Assembly: GCF_040645615.1 (NCBI RefSeq)
Contig: NZ_JBEYYO010000022.1
Coordinates: forward strand, 36,023 to 100,022
Source: Glycomyces sp040645615
GTDB lineage: Bacteria; Actinomycetota; Actinomycetes; Mycobacteriales; Micromonosporaceae
DNA: 64,000 nt
Reading direction: 5' to 3'
Position numbers and translations under genes: made by a program. Below the pieces are notes generated by a model. The model searched no databases, was not told the DNA's origin, and worked only from the letters and a program-made list of their open reading frames with translations. How positions within the stretch are numbered: the stretch's first letter is position 1; each line of letters opens with the position of its first letter. Shown piece by piece: positions 42,538-51,434 of the stretch.

Positions 42538-45500
42538 ATGCCCATCGCAGCCGATTCGCTCCGCGTCGGCGTCCTCGGACCGCTCACGGTCACGGCTCCG
42601 GAAGGCCCGATCGAGGTCGCCGGCGCGCGCCTGCGCTCGCTGCTCACCCGCCTCGCCCGCGACGCCGGGCGGCCGGTCACCGCCGAGGCCCTCGCGGCCG
42701 CCGTGTGGCCCGAGGACGGACCCGCCGACCCCGCCTCGGCCGTGCGCTCCCTCCTCACCCGCCTGCGCCGCCTCCTCCCCGAAGGCGCGATCGCCTCCGT
42801 GCCCGGCGGCTACCGCCTCGACGTCGAACCCGACGCGGTGGACGCGTGCCGGTTCCACCGCCTCGCCGCCGAAGGCCGCCGCGCGCTCCGGGCCGGCGAC
42901 CCCGCCGCCGCGCGCCCGCTTCTGGCCGAGGCCCTCGACCTGTGGCGCGGCCCCGCGCTCGCCGACACCCCCGACGCGCTCGGCGCGATCGCCGCCCTCG
43001 ACGAGGAGCGCCTCACCGCGCTCGAAGACCGCGCCGAAGCCGAACTCGCCACCGCCGCCGACCTCGGCGCGGTCCTGCCGCCCCTGGCCGAGGCCGCCGC
43101 CGCCCACCCGCTGCGCGAGCGCCTGCACGCCCTGCACTTCCGCGCCCTGCGCGCCGCAGGCCAAGGGGCCGAAGCGCTCTCGCGCTACGACGAGCTGCGC
43201 CGCCGCCTCGCGAGCGAACTCGGCGCCGACCCCGGCGCCGAACTCCAGGCCGTGCACCGCCTCCTCCTCGAACCCGAGGCCCCCGCCCGGCCCCGCGGCA
43301 ACCTCCGCGCCGCCATCACCAGCTTCGTGGGCCGCGAGAGCGAGATCGACCAGGTCACCGCCGCGCTCAAGACCTCCCGCCTGGTGACCCTCCGCGGCCC
43401 CGGCGGCGTGGGCAAGACCCGCCTCGCCACCACCGTGGCCGCCGCCGCCGAGTGCCCCGCCTGGATCATCGAGCTCGCCCCCGTCACCGACCCCGAAGGC
43501 GTGGTCCGCACCGCGGCGCAGACCTTGGGCGCCTTCGACACCGCCTTCGACGACACCGCCGCCCGCGCGCTCGGCGACGCGCTCGACCGCATCGTCGACG
43601 TCCTCGCGGGCCGCCCCGCCCTGCTCGTCCTCGACAACTGCGAGCACCTCATCGACGCCGCCGCCGACTTCGCCGACCGGCTCCTGGGGCGCTGCCCGAA
43701 CCTGCGAATCCTCGCCACCAGCCGCGAACCGCTCGCCATCACCGGCGAGACCGTGTGCCAGATCGAACCCCTCGATCCCGAAGCGGCCGTACGACTCTTC
43801 ACCGAACGCGCCGAAGCGGCCCGACCCGGAACCATTGTGGACGAAGCGCTGGCGGCCGAGATCTGCGACCGCCTCGACGGCCTCCCGCTCGCCATCGAGC
43901 TCGCCGCCGCCAAGTTGCGCACCCTCGAAGCGGCGCAGCTGATCCGACTCCTCGACGACCGCTTCCGGCTGCTGACCGGCGGCTCCCGCACCGCCCTGCC
44001 GCGCCACCAGACCCTCCGCGCGGTCGTGGCCTGGTCCTGGGACCTGCTCGACCCCGCCGAACGCGAACTCGCCGAGGCCGCCTCCGTGTTCGGCGGCGGC
44101 CTCGCGATCGAGGCGGCCGAGGCGCTCGGCGGCTCCCTCGACACCCTGACCGCCTTGGCGGACAAGTCGATCCTGCAACCGGGCGGCGGGCGCTTCACCA
44201 TGCTGGAGACGCTGCGCGAGTACGGCCAAGAGCGCCTGGCCGAGACCGGCCGCCTCGTCAAGGCCCATCAGGCCCAGGCCGCGTACGTCCTCGACCTCGC
44301 CGAACGCGCCGAGCCGCATTTGCGGCGCGCCGAGCAGCTCGACTGGATCCACCGGCTCGACGCCGAACGCGACAACCTCGTCGCGGGCTTCCAGTTCGCC
44401 GTCGGCGCGGGCGACGCCGACACGGCCGTGCGCCTGGCCGCCGCGATGTGCCTGCACTGGCTCTACACCGGCGCCCAGCCCGAGGCCGCCCGCTGGCTCG
44501 ACACGGCCCTGAGCGTCCCCGGCCCGGCCCCCGAGGACGCGCGGGTCCTGGTGCGCGGCATGGCCATGGTCAACGACATGCTCTGCGGCACTTTCCAACC
44601 GGACACGGTCCTGACCGAGTTCGGCGCGGTGGTCCGCGACGCGAAGCCCTTCGGCGACCATCCGCTCTTGGTCCTCGCCGAAGCGCTGTACCTGATCTTC
44701 GTCGACGAGCACGACGCCGGGCTCGCGGCCATCGAGGCCCGCCGGTCGCACCCCGACCCGTGGGTCCAGGCGGTGCTGTCGATGCTGCGGGCGCTGCTGC
44801 TCGAAGACCGCGGTGAGATGACCGCGATGCGCGTCGACCTCGCCCGCGCCGCTTCGGGTTTCCGCCAGGTCGGGGACCGGTACGGGCTCTACCATTCGTT
44901 GAACTGGCTGGCCCAGCTCGGCCTGATGTTCGGCGACCTCGAACCGGCGATCGAGGCTTTGGAGGAGTCGCTGGCGTTGCAGCGGGAACTGGTCCCCGGC
45001 GCTGCCGCCGTGCAGACCCGCACGATCCTCGCCGGGGCCCTGATGCGCCAGGGCCGAGGCGATGAGGCCCGCGCCTCGCTGGAGGCGATCGTGGCCGAGG
45101 CCGAGGCCGACCGCGAGCACCCGTCCTCGGCCCGGGAGGCCCTGTTCGCACAGCTCGGACTCGGTGACCTCGCCCGTCTCGAAGGGCGCCTCGACGACGC
45201 GCGTGAGCATTACGCGGCCGCCGAGTGGCTCCGTGAGGACTCCGGCGGCATCGTGCCTCCTCAATGGAGCGCTCTGATGTCCCGCACCCGTATCTTCACC
45301 GCCCTGGCCCGAGGCGAGGTCGACCAGGCCCGGCGCGACGTGGCCTTCGCCGTGGCCCAAGGCAAGGAGGCCATGGACATGCCCGTCCTGGCCAAGGTCG
45401 CGATCGCGGTGGCGGCCTTGGCCGCCAGCGACGGTGACGACACGGCGGCCGCCCGCCTCCTCGGCGCGGCCGACCGGCTGCGGGGCGCGCCGGACCGGTT

Positions 45501-45633
45501 CGACATCGATGCGGCCGTTCTCGAAAGGGGCCTGCGCGGTCGCCTCGGGGTGGTGGCCTACGAGACGGCGGTCAGATCCGGCCGCGAACTCGACCGAGAC
45601 GATGCGGTGGCCCTTTTGGACAATGCGAAGTAG
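42538..45633 (+). CDS. AfsR/SARP-type regulator with BTAD and ATPase domains
   Basis: A 1031-residue regulator. Residues about 8-95 form an OmpR-type winged helix (VGVLGPLTVTAPEG through GGYRLDVE), 98-245 the bacterial transcriptional activation domain, and 260-560 an NB-ARC-like ATPase with GPGGVGKT (about 287-294), LLVLDNCEHL and ILATSREPL. The rest is TPR-like helical repeats. There is no C-terminal LuxR domain. Members control secondary metabolism or development, but no biosynthetic cluster adjoins. TATATT ends 7 nt before ATG 42538, indicating a leaderless transcript. A 17-bp terminator follows, and codon use is normal. Confidence 0.92.
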   Translation: MPIAADSLRVGVLGPLTVTAPEGPIEVAGARLRSLLTRLARDAGRPVTAEALAAAVWPEDGPADPASAVRSLLTRLRRLLPEGAIASVPGGYRLDVEPDAVDACRFHRLAAEGRRALRAGDPAAARPLLAEALDLWRGPALADTPDALGAIAALDEERLTALEDRAEAELATAADLGAVLPPLAEAAAAHPLRERLHALHFRALRAAGQGAEALSRYDELRRRLASELGADPGAELQAVHRLLLEPEAPARPRGNLRAAITSFVGRESEIDQVTAALKTSRLVTLRGPGGVGKTRLATTVAAAAECPAWIIELAPVTDPEGVVRTAAQTLGAFDTAFDDTAARALGDALDRIVDVLAGRPALLVLDNCEHLIDAAADFADRLLGRCPNLRILATSREPLAITGETVCQIEPLDPEAAVRLFTERAEAARPGTIVDEALAAEICDRLDGLPLAIELAAAKLRTLEAAQLIRLLDDRFRLLTGGSRTALPRHQTLRAVVAWSWDLLDPAERELAEAASVFGGGLAIEAAEALGGSLDTLTALADKSILQPGGGRFTMLETLREYGQERLAETGRLVKAHQAQAAYVLDLAERAEPHLRRAEQLDWIHRLDAERDNLVAGFQFAVGAGDADTAVRLAAAMCLHWLYTGAQPEAARWLDTALSVPGPAPEDARVLVRGMAMVNDMLCGTFQPDTVLTEFGAVVRDAKPFGDHPLLVLAEALYLIFVDEHDAGLAAIEARRSHPDPWVQAVLSMLRALLLEDRGEMTAMRVDLARAASGFRQVGDRYGLYHSLNWLAQLGLMFGDLEPAIEALEESLALQRELVPGAAAVQTRTILAGALMRQGRGDEARASLEAIVAEAEADREHPSSAREALFAQLGLGDLARLEGRLDDAREHYAAAEWLREDSGGIVPPQWSALMSRTRIFTALARGEVDQARRDVAFAVAQGKEAMDMPVLAKVAIAVAALAASDGDDTAAARLLGAADRLRGAPDRFDIDAAVLERGLRGRLGVVAYETAVRSGRELDRDDAVALLDNAK

Positions 45634-45670
45634 ACGAGAACGGACCGGGCGCAGCCCGGTCCGTTCTCGT
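45634..45670 (+). terminator. Strong terminator after AfsR-type gene
   Basis: A perfect 17-bp stem (45634-45650 with 45654-45670), GCA loop, starting at the base after the stop codon. No long T tract follows. Confidence 0.85.
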
Positions 45671-45788
45671 GGGTGTTCCGATCAAGTCGTGCCCCCGCCG
45701 GTGTCCGGCGCGAACGGGTCTGGCGTCCGCAGGCCGCACCGAACCCCGGCGGGGAGTCTCAAGGGGCTAGGGGGTTCGTAAACACCCC

Positions 45789-46607
45789 CTAAGTCCGGCG
45801 CCGGTAGGCTCGGACCGCCAGCGGCGCGAAGACCGCGATGATGCCCGCCGTCCACAGCAGCGTGGCGGTCACCGGCCCGGCCACGGGCCCGCCGACCATG
45901 AGCCCGCGGGCGGCGTCCATCGCGTGGACGGCCGGGTTGACGTTCATCCAGGCCTGGAGCCAGCCCGGCATCGATTCGACCGGGGTGAGCATGTTGGTGC
46001 CGAACGTCAGCGGGAAGATCACGATGAACGCCACGCCCTGCACCGAGCCCGGCTCCTTCAGCACCGCGCCCAGCAGCAGGAACACCCAGCTCAGCGCGAA
46101 GCCCATCCCGATCGCGAGCAGGCAGGCCGCCAGAGCGCTGAGCGGGTCGGTCTCGATCCGGAAGCCCAGGATCGAGGAGAACCCGATGAGGACCACGAGC
46201 GTGACCACGTACCGGATGCCGTCGCCGAGCACCGCCCCGATCAACGGCGCCGAGCGCCCGATCGGCATGGACCGGAAGCGGTCGAACAGCCCGGTCTTGA
46301 GGTCGGAGCTGAAGTTGACGCCCGACTGGATCGACGCGAACAGCGTCAGCATGATCGCCAACGCGGGCACCAGGGTCTGTAGGTAGGCCGCGGTGTCCCC
46401 GGCGAGCGCGCCGCCGAGGAGGAACCCGAACATCGCGGTGAAGATGATCGGCTGGAGCGTGACGTCGAGCAGCTGTTCGGGGTTGCGCATGGTCTTGGTG
46501 AGGTTGCGCCATGCGAGGGCGAACGCGTGCCTCGCGAGTGCGAAGGGCCGCTTGGCGACCGTGGATTCGCCCATTGTGGTTTCGTGTTCTGCGAGTATCG
46601 CGGTCAT
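45789..46607 (-). CDS. ABC-2 type transporter permease (DrrB-like, system 1)
   Basis: A 272-residue permease with six hydrophobic segments and the ABC-2 motif region FGTNMLTPVESMPGWLQAWMNVNPAVHAMDAARGL. RFRSMPIGRSAPL is the intracellular loop typical of daunorubicin-resistance DrrB proteins. ATG 46607 overlaps the ATPase stop (ATGA), so it is coupled to that gene; the frame upstream is a shadow of the ATPase. Such exporters move drugs, lipids or glycolipids; no cargo can be named. A second, related exporter lies at 56.8-58.6 kb. Confidence 0.92.
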   Translation of the reverse strand: MTAILAEHETTMGESTVAKRPFALARHAFALAWRNLTKTMRNPEQLLDVTLQPIIFTAMFGFLLGGALAGDTAAYLQTLVPALAIMLTLFASIQSGVNFSSDLKTGLFDRFRSMPIGRSAPLIGAVLGDGIRYVVTLVVLIGFSSILGFRIETDPLSALAACLLAIGMGFALSWVFLLLGAVLKEPGSVQGVAFIVIFPLTFGTNMLTPVESMPGWLQAWMNVNPAVHAMDAARGLMVGGPVAGPVTATLLWTAGIIAVFAPLAVRAYRRRT

Positions 46608-47560
46608 GCCGGGACCTCCGTCTTCTCGTCGCTGGCGTGCCCGGTGAGCTTGAAGAACACGTCGTCCAGATCGGGCAGCTGGAGCGAGAGTTCGGTGACG
46701 CCGATGCCGACCTGGGCGAGTTCGCCGACCACGGCGGTGAAGACCAGGTCGCCGTCGGCCGGGACGCTGAGGACCCCGCGCTGCGGCGATTCGGGTCTGC
46801 GCCCGGTGAACTCGGCGAGGACCCGGCTGACGCGGTCGAGGTCCCCGGAGTCGCTGGGGCGCACCACGATCGACTGGCCGCCGACGATCCGTTTGAGTTC
46901 GGCGGGGGTGCCGTGGGCGATGACGCGGCCGTGGTCGATCACCGAGATGGCGTCGGCGAGCGCGTCGGCCTCGTCGAGGTACTGGGTGGTGAGCAGGATG
47001 GTGGTCCCCTCGGCCACGAGGCGGCGCACCACGCCCCACAGCTCCTCGCGCTTGGCGGGGTCCAATCCGGTGGTCGGCTCGTCGAGGAACACGATCCGGG
47101 GGCGGCCCATGAGGCTCGCGGCGAGGTCGAGGCGGCGGCGCATCCCGCCGGAGTAGGTCTTGACGGTGCGCTTCGCGGCGTCGGTGAGGTCGAAGTCGGC
47201 CAGGAGCCGCTTGGCCCTGGCGCGGATCTCGCCGCCGCGCTGGTCGAGGAGGCGGCCGATGAGGGTGAGGTTCTCCATGCCGGTCAGGTCGTCGTCGACC
47301 GAAGCGAACTGGCCGGTGAGGCCGATGGCGCGGCGGACCTTGTCGGGGTCGCGGACCACGTCGTGCCCGGCGACGGTGACGGTGCCGCCGTCGGGGCGCA
47401 GGAGGGTCGAGAGCACGCGGACGGCGGTGGTCTTGCCCGCGCCGTTGGGCCCGAGGACGCCGAGGACGGTGCCTTCGGCCGCGGCGAGGTCGACGCCGTC
47501 GAGCGCGGTGAAGTCGCCGAAGCGTTTGACCAGCCCTTCGGTCTGGAAGGCGGTGGACAT
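46604..47560 (-). CDS. ABC transporter ATP-binding protein (DrrA-like, system 1)
   Basis: A 318-residue ATPase with Walker A GPNGAGKTT, Q-loop TGQFASVDDDLTG, signature YSGGMRRRLDLA, Walker B IVFLDEPTTGLD and switch region TTQYLDEADALAD. The C-terminal 80 residues (ending LQLPDLDDVFFKLTGH) are the DrrA-specific dimer domain. AAGGGAAA precedes the ATG. It is encoded just downstream of a metallo-beta-lactamase-fold gene, 101 nt away, and may share its transcript or have its own promoter in that gap. Confidence 0.94.
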   Translation of the reverse strand: MSTAFQTEGLVKRFGDFTALDGVDLAAAEGTVLGVLGPNGAGKTTAVRVLSTLLRPDGGTVTVAGHDVVRDPDKVRRAIGLTGQFASVDDDLTGMENLTLIGRLLDQRGGEIRARAKRLLADFDLTDAAKRTVKTYSGGMRRRLDLAASLMGRPRIVFLDEPTTGLDPAKREELWGVVRRLVAEGTTILLTTQYLDEADALADAISVIDHGRVIAHGTPAELKRIVGGQSIVVRPSDSGDLDRVSRVLAEFTGRRPESPQRGVLSVPADGDLVFTAVVGELAQVGIGVTELSLQLPDLDDVFFKLTGHASDEKTEVPA

Positions 47561-47660
47561 GCGGGTTTCCCTTCGAACGGTTCCGGTTTCCGGGGTCCAT
47601 CGTTCGCGGGAGGCGTGTCATCGGCGGTGCACGCGCGTGTCACGGGTGTGGCACGTGGGT

Positions 47661-48449
47661 TCAGCGGGTGGTGAACGGCTCGGTGAGGTGCGGGGTGGCC
47701 AGGTGGAGCGTGGCGTCGAGGTCGAGGACGCGTTCCCTGGAGCGCCGCGCCTGCTCGGGGTCGGTCTCGTGGGAGTACGGCAGTTCGGGGTGGAGCAGCT
47801 GGATCGCGTGGACGAGGAGGTCGCCGGTGACCACGGCGAGGTCGCGGCCGTGCTCGACCACGACGCTCTGGTGGCCGGGGGTGTGGCCGGGGGTGGCCAC
47901 GGCGCGGCCGGTGCGAAGCTCGGTGTCGCCGTCGAGGAGGCGCAGCTGCCCGGTGTTCTGGAGCGGTTCGAGGAGCGCGGAGCGCAGGCCCGGGTTGAGC
48001 GACTCGACGGCCTCGTATTCGGTCCGCTGGAGCAGGTATTCGGCGTTCGGGAAGTACGGCCGCTCGCTCACGACCGCCCAGCCGACGTGGTCGGTGTGGA
48101 GATGGGTGAGCACCACGGTGTCCACTTCGGATGGATCGATGTCGGCGGCGGCCAGCGACTCCGGCAACGTTCCGGGCACGGGCGCCCAGGACGCGGCGGG
48201 GCTGTCGGCCGGGCCGATCCCGGCGTCGACCACGGTGAGGCCTTCTTCGCTGCGGATCGCGAAGGCGCGGAACTGGAGCACCCACTGTCCTTCGGCGTCC
48301 ACGGCTCCGGGGGCGAAGCGGTCGGCCGCGTTCCACTGCTCGGCGGTCGCGGTCGGGAACGCTTCCTCTCGGCCGGCGAAGAACGGCCCGTCGCCGTCGG
48401 GGAGGGCGATGATCTCGGCTGAACCGATCCTGAGGCGGGGGAGTCGCAT
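47661..48449 (-). CDS. MBL-fold metallo-hydrolase
   Basis: A 262-residue metallo-beta-lactamase-fold enzyme of the AHL-lactonase/AttM-like group. HLHTDHVGW supplies the HxHxDH metal site, GHTPGHQSVVV the third His, and GDLLVH the bridging Asp. It has no signal peptide. The family contains lactonases and alkyl-phosphonate or ester hydrolases, so quorum-quenching is one option among several. It faces the epimerase gene across a MerR-type promoter; that promoter reads away from it. Confidence 0.87.
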   Translation of the reverse strand: MRLPRLRIGSAEIIALPDGDGPFFAGREEAFPTATAEQWNAADRFAPGAVDAEGQWVLQFRAFAIRSEEGLTVVDAGIGPADSPAASWAPVPGTLPESLAAADIDPSEVDTVVLTHLHTDHVGWAVVSERPYFPNAEYLLQRTEYEAVESLNPGLRSALLEPLQNTGQLRLLDGDTELRTGRAVATPGHTPGHQSVVVEHGRDLAVVTGDLLVHAIQLLHPELPYSHETDPEQARRSRERVLDLDATLHLATPHLTEPFTTR

Positions 48450-48491
48450 GGCGCGATCCTGCCACGGGCTGCGGGGCCGCGACCGGGCACC

Positions 48492-48522
48492 TTGACCTGG
48501 AGTCCGCTCCAGGCCGTAGGCT
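48492..48522 (+). promoter_or_regulatory. MerR-type promoter with 19-bp spacer
   Basis: TTGACC at 48492-48497 and TAGGCT at 48517-48522 are 19 bp apart, too far for ordinary sigma-70 use. The spacer holds a perfect inverted repeat, CCTGGAG-TCCG-CTCCAGG (48496-48513). This is the layout MerR-family activators need to untwist a promoter. No merR gene is found in the window. Confidence 0.75.
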
Positions 48523-48553
48523 GCGAACGGTCACACCGACGAAGGGGAATGCG

Positions 48554-49408
48554 ATGGCGCGAGTGGCGGTCACCGGCGGCAGCGGCAAGCTCGGACGGGC
48601 CTGCGTGCGGGACCTGGTCGAACACGGCTGGGACGTGGTCAATCTCGACCGGCGGCCCTCGCCGGACGGCCTCGCGCCGTACACCGAGGTCGACCTCACC
48701 GACTACGGCCAGACCGTGGAGGCCCTGACCCGCATCGACGACCGCTACGACGGCCTCGACGCGGTGGTCCACCTCGCCGCAATCCCCGCTCCCGGCCTGC
48801 GGGCCAACGCGGCCACGTTCGAGAACAACATCGTGACCACGTTCAACGTCTTCCAGGCCACCCGCCTGGCCGGTATCACCAACGTCGTGTGGGCCTCCAG
48901 CGAGACCGTGCTGGGCCTGCCGTTCGAGACCCCACCGCCGTACCTCCCGGTGGACGAGGAGTACGCCGCGCGCCCTGAGTCCACGTACTCCCTGGTCAAG
49001 CACCTCGAAGAGACGATGGTCGCCGAGCTGTGCCGCTGGCGGCCGGACCTCAAGGTCACGGGCCTGCGCTTCTCGAACGTGATGTACGTCGAGGACTACG
49101 CGGCCTTCCCGGCCTTCGACGCCGACCCGACGCTGCGCAACTGGAACCTGTGGTCCTATATCGACGCCCGCGACGGCGCTCTGGCGATCCGCCTCGGACT
49201 CGAACGCGAAGGCACCGGCAAGGAGGTCTTCGTGATCGCCTCGCCCGACACCGTGATGACCACGCCCACAATGGACCTGGTCGAACGCTACTACCCCGAC
49301 CTCGAACTCAAGCGCCCCTTGCGCGGCCACGAGACCCTGCTCTCGATCGAGAAGGCCCGCACCCTCCTCGGCTACGACCCGCGGCACACCTGGCGCGACC
49401 ACGTCTGA
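48554..49408 (+). CDS. NAD-dependent epimerase/dehydratase
   Basis: A 284-residue extended-SDR protein. VAVTGGSGKLGRACVRDL binds NAD; VHLAAIP, WASSETVLG and YSLVKHLEE (Tyr-x-x-x-Lys) give the active site. It resembles the NAD(P)-dependent oxidoreductases related to uronate dehydrogenase and UDP-glucose epimerase. AAGGGGAA lies 5-6 nt before ATG 48554. It is transcribed from the MerR-type promoter at 48492, so it is probably induced by a stress signal or xenobiotic rather than by sugar. Confidence 0.87.
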   Translation: MARVAVTGGSGKLGRACVRDLVEHGWDVVNLDRRPSPDGLAPYTEVDLTDYGQTVEALTRIDDRYDGLDAVVHLAAIPAPGLRANAATFENNIVTTFNVFQATRLAGITNVVWASSETVLGLPFETPPPYLPVDEEYAARPESTYSLVKHLEETMVAELCRWRPDLKVTGLRFSNVMYVEDYAAFPAFDADPTLRNWNLWSYIDARDGALAIRLGLEREGTGKEVFVIASPDTVMTTPTMDLVERYYPDLELKRPLRGHETLLSIEKARTLLGYDPRHTWRDHV

Positions 49409-49446
49409 CGCGTCGCCAAGGCCTGCCGCGGGAACACCGTTCGGGA

Positions 49447-50412
49447 CTATTCGACCTCGTACCAGACGTGGAAGTCGTCGTAGCGGTGGATGCCGGGGGT
49501 GCCGTCGATCTCGCGCAGGGCCGCCTGGAGGTCGTGGAGCTGGCTGACCCGCATCGGCAGGGCCGCCTCGTCGGGCTGGTAGGTCCAGCCCCGCGGGTAG
49601 TCCATGCCCGGCTGGATCGACATCTCGACGTGGCAGCCGAGCAGGTGGGAGACCTTGTGGTCGGCGCACCAGTCCACGAGCCGGTCCACGGTGTCCACAT
49701 AGGTGTCCCACTCCTGGACGTAGAGGCGGCCGGGGTAGAACGTGTCGCCGGTCAGGAGCAGGCGGGTCCAGCGGTCGTAGAAGTGGGTCGCGGCGATCTG
49801 GTGGCCCGGGCCGGGGATCACGTCGATCACCCTGCCGCCCAAGTCGAGTTCGCGAGGGGTCTGGGGCCAGTCGTCGAAGCCGTAGAAGTCGCGCACCCCG
49901 TCGAGCCCGGGGGCCACGACCGTCGTGTTCGGACGGTCGGCGAACTGGGCGTCGGCGGCCTTGTGGTCGCCGTGGCCGTGGGAGTGGGCCACGATGAGGC
50001 GGTAGTCCTTCCTCGGATGCCGCTCCAGCCAGGCCTCGATGTGACTGTCGACGGTCGCCCGCAGCGGGAAGTACTCGGCCTCGGTCGTGGCCCCGGTGTC
50101 GACCAGCAGCGCCAATTCGTTCCCGAAGAGCAGGAACATGAACGGCGCCTCGTAGTTCACGGACATGTTCTGCCGCATGATGATCGTGTGCTCGTCGGCG
50201 GCGTGCGACTGGATCTCGGGCGCGGGGTCGTGCTTCGGCGAGGGCCACCCGGCGTGCCAGTCCACGTCGAGGTCGGGCGTGCAGCCTTCGCTGCCGAAGC
50301 TCACCGGTCGTTGCGGCATGGTCTCCTCCTGGGCGGGGCGGTGGAAGGCGGTTCCCGCCGTCAGCGTACCCAGGGTTCCGGCGGCGAGCAGGGTGCGGCG
50401 TCGTGCGGTCAT
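49447..50412 (-). CDS. Exported MBL-fold metallo-hydrolase with Tat-like signal
   Basis: A 321-residue protein. Residues 1-25 (ARRRTLLAAG then a Gly/Thr/Leu stretch) look like a Tat signal, consistent with export after metal loading. HSHGHGDHK is the HxHxDH motif, GPGHQIAATH and LTGDTFYPG complete the two-metal site, and a His in GCHVEM may be the last ligand. Reads leftward and diverges from the SRPBCC/ArsR operon; the ATG at 50412 follows AAGGAGCC in the transcript. Function unknown beyond hydrolase; alkyl-sulfatase, lactonase and beta-lactamase-like roles are possible. Confidence 0.87.
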   Translation of the reverse strand: MTARRRTLLAAGTLGTLTAGTAFHRPAQEETMPQRPVSFGSEGCTPDLDVDWHAGWPSPKHDPAPEIQSHAADEHTIIMRQNMSVNYEAPFMFLLFGNELALLVDTGATTEAEYFPLRATVDSHIEAWLERHPRKDYRLIVAHSHGHGDHKAADAQFADRPNTTVVAPGLDGVRDFYGFDDWPQTPRELDLGGRVIDVIPGPGHQIAATHFYDRWTRLLLTGDTFYPGRLYVQEWDTYVDTVDRLVDWCADHKVSHLLGCHVEMSIQPGMDYPRGWTYQPDEAALPMRVSQLHDLQAALREIDGTPGIHRYDDFHVWYEVE

Positions 50413-50560
50413 GTCGGCTCCTTGATCTGGTGGTGAAGCCCAGTCTCGCGGCCTGCGCGGCCCGCCGCCTCGTGTGCGCGAATGAACTGCGCGCCAAGGC
50501 GATTCGACCAAGGTGGCAGGCCCGTTCCGACTTCGGTGGCAGAGCCCCGGAGATTTAATT

Positions 50561-50620
50561 GCAACAAATGGTTGCGCGTTGCCTCGATGTCCGCTAATGT
50601 AAGAAGCAACCAAAGGTTGC
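50561..50620 (+). promoter_or_regulatory. ArsR promoter with twin operators
   Basis: Two copies of a GCAACC-AAA-GGTTGC palindrome: a perfect one at 50606-50620 and one with a single mismatch at 50561-50575, 45 bp apart. TTGCGC (50572-50577), a 17-bp spacer and TAATGT (50595-50600) form the promoter, so one operator overlaps the -35 and the other the start site. The arsR gene is second in the transcript, so autoregulation is likely. Confidence 0.75.
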
Positions 50621-50634
50621 GAAAGGTGGTAGTC

Positions 50635-51102
50635 ATGAACGCGCAATACGACACGATCGAGCGGGAGATCCGCATCAACGCCTCGCCCGAGGTGGTCTTC
50701 GACGTGGTGAGCAGCCCCGAGCACCTCACCGAGTGGTGGCCCGACGAGGCCCAGTACGAAGCGGTCCCCGGCTCGGCCGGGCGGATCGGATTCAAGGAGC
50801 AGGACGGCACGGTCGACTGGCAGCAGTTCACCGTGGTCGACGCGAGGCCGCCGCGTCACTTCTCGTTCCGCTGGACCCACCTCGAAGGCGAGACCGCCGC
50901 GCCCGGGAACTCGTTCCTGGTCGAGTTCGACCTCGAACCCGACGGCGCGGGCACCGTGCTGCGCATGGTCGAGTCCGGGTTCCGCGAGCGGGGCTGGGAC
51001 GAGGCCAAGGCCGTCGCCGAGCACGCCGCGCACGTCGAGGGCTGGGGCATCTTCCTGCCGCGCCTGCCCGTCTACGCCGAGAAGGTCGGCGCGAGCCGAT
51101 GA
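50635..51102 (+). CDS. SRPBCC (AHSA1-like) domain protein
   Basis: A 155-residue protein of the START/SRPBCC fold: IEREIRINASPEVVFDVVSSPEHLTEWWPDEAQ opens the fold, FSFRWTHLEG and VEFDLEPDGAGTVLRMVESGF form the beta sheet, and a long C-terminal helix closes it. This subfamily is very often encoded beside an ArsR regulator; it probably binds a small hydrophobic ligand. GAAAGGTGG lies 6 nt before ATG 50635. It overlaps arsR by ATGA. In-frame sequence before the ATG runs through the operators and is not coding. Confidence 0.9.
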   Translation: MNAQYDTIEREIRINASPEVVFDVVSSPEHLTEWWPDEAQYEAVPGSAGRIGFKEQDGTVDWQQFTVVDARPPRHFSFRWTHLEGETAAPGNSFLVEFDLEPDGAGTVLRMVESGFRERGWDEAKAVAEHAAHVEGWGIFLPRLPVYAEKVGASR

Positions 51103-51434
51103 GCACGGCAGTGGACGACGAGCTCTGGTCGGCGATCGGCGACCCGACCCGCCGCCGCCTGATCGACCTGCTGCTCGACGAGGACGGCACCGCCACCAGC
51201 CTGAGCGGGCACCTTCCGGTGACCCGCCAGGCGGTGGCCAAGCACCTGGCCGTCCTCGACCGGGCCGGACTCGTCACCGGCACGACCGCGGGCCGCGAGC
51301 GGCGCTACCGCGTCGACCGCGCGCAGCTTGCCCGCGCGATCGCGCAGCTCACCGAGGTCGGCGAGACCTGGGACGCCCGCCTCGACCGCATCAAGCGCCT
51401 CGCCGAGTCGATCCAGCGGGAGAAGGACGCCTAG
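51099..51434 (+). CDS. ArsR family transcriptional regulator (SRPBCC-linked)
   Basis: A 111-residue ArsR/SmtB-type winged helix: LWSAIGDPTRRRLIDLLLDEDGTATSLSGHLPVTRQAVAKHLAVLDRAGLV, with the recognition helix TRQAVAKHLAVL, then a wing RERRYRVD and a C-terminal helix. No Cys pair typical of metal-sensing members is present, so it senses something else. Start overlaps the SRPBCC stop (ATGA). Its last codon overlaps the opposite SMP-30 stop by three bases. It most likely binds the twin palindromes at 50561-50620. Confidence 0.92.
   Translation: MSTAVDDELWSAIGDPTRRRLIDLLLDEDGTATSLSGHLPVTRQAVAKHLAVLDRAGLVTGTTAGRERRYRVDRAQLARAIAQLTEVGETWDARLDRIKRLAESIQREKDA

Noticed and set aside
42511..45360. Long minus-strand frame opposite the AfsR-type gene
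   Set aside because: Shadow of a gene with intact domains; no motif or start signal supports it.
47661..48449. AHL lactonase (quorum quenching) as a firm name
   Set aside because: The metal motif is shared by many MBL enzymes; no substrate evidence.
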